The translations under genes and the position numbers were made by a program. A model generated the notes under the pieces. The model was not told where the DNA came from. It did not search any database and worked only from the letters and a program-made list of their open reading frames with translations. A DNA stretch of 5,656 nt from Spirochaetaceae bacterium (GTDB lineage: Bacteria > Spirochaetota > Spirochaetia > SZUA-6 > Fen-1364). Below are positions 5,647 to 5,656 of this stretch, piece after piece (within the stretch, counting starts at the first letter, position 1; the number at the start of each line of letters is the position of its first letter). The DNA is taken from assembly GCA_003154555.1 (NCBI GenBank), contig PMDT01000291.1, forward strand, positions 7,178-12,833. Reading direction: 5' to 3'.

Positions 5647-5656
5647 GCCCGGCCAC

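Noticed and set aside
1..5656. Mobile elements, CRISPR repeats, tRNA/rRNA genes, riboswitches
   Set aside because: I saw no transposase or integrase motifs, no spaced direct repeats and no cloverleaf or rRNA signatures. The gaps between genes are all about 110 bases or less and are explained by promoters or short spacers.

Overview
The window is GC-rich bacterial DNA, with mostly G or C at third codon positions. It is packed with genes, all on the + strand. Nothing in it fixes a phylum: there is no rRNA, tRNA or lineage-specific marker, so I only call it a GC-rich, probably environmental, bacterium. No mobile element, CRISPR array or RNA gene is visible, and no gene-free stretch exceeds about 110 bases.

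Region 1 (1-1412) is a two-component system. The 3' part of a NarL/DesK-type sensor histidine kinase enters from the left edge and overlaps the start of its NarL/LuxR-type response regulator. Region 2 (1413-3012) holds a 14-helix MFS (DHA2-like) transporter 44 nt downstream. It may have its own leaderless promoter. A possible 40-codon reading frame is coupled to its stop codon. Region 3 (3013-3301) is a small membrane protein with a C-terminal SHOCT domain behind a strong Shine-Dalgarno site.

Region 4 (3302-5646) is a heavy-metal resistance operon. A recognisable promoter carries an SmtB/CadC-type operator in its core. It is followed by an ArsR/SmtB-family repressor, whose ATGA overlap leads into a P1B-type (Zn/Cd/Pb) efflux ATPase. 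The likely logic is standard: the apo-repressor blocks the promoter, metal binding releases it, and the ATPase exports the metal from the cytoplasm. The kinase-regulator pair plausibly controls the adjacent MFS pump, but that link rests on position only.

I do not see a new biological system here. The most informative details are the repressor's two apparent metal sites, the three-half-site operator overlapping the -10 box, the atypical MFS transporter motifs, and the possible small coupled ORF.
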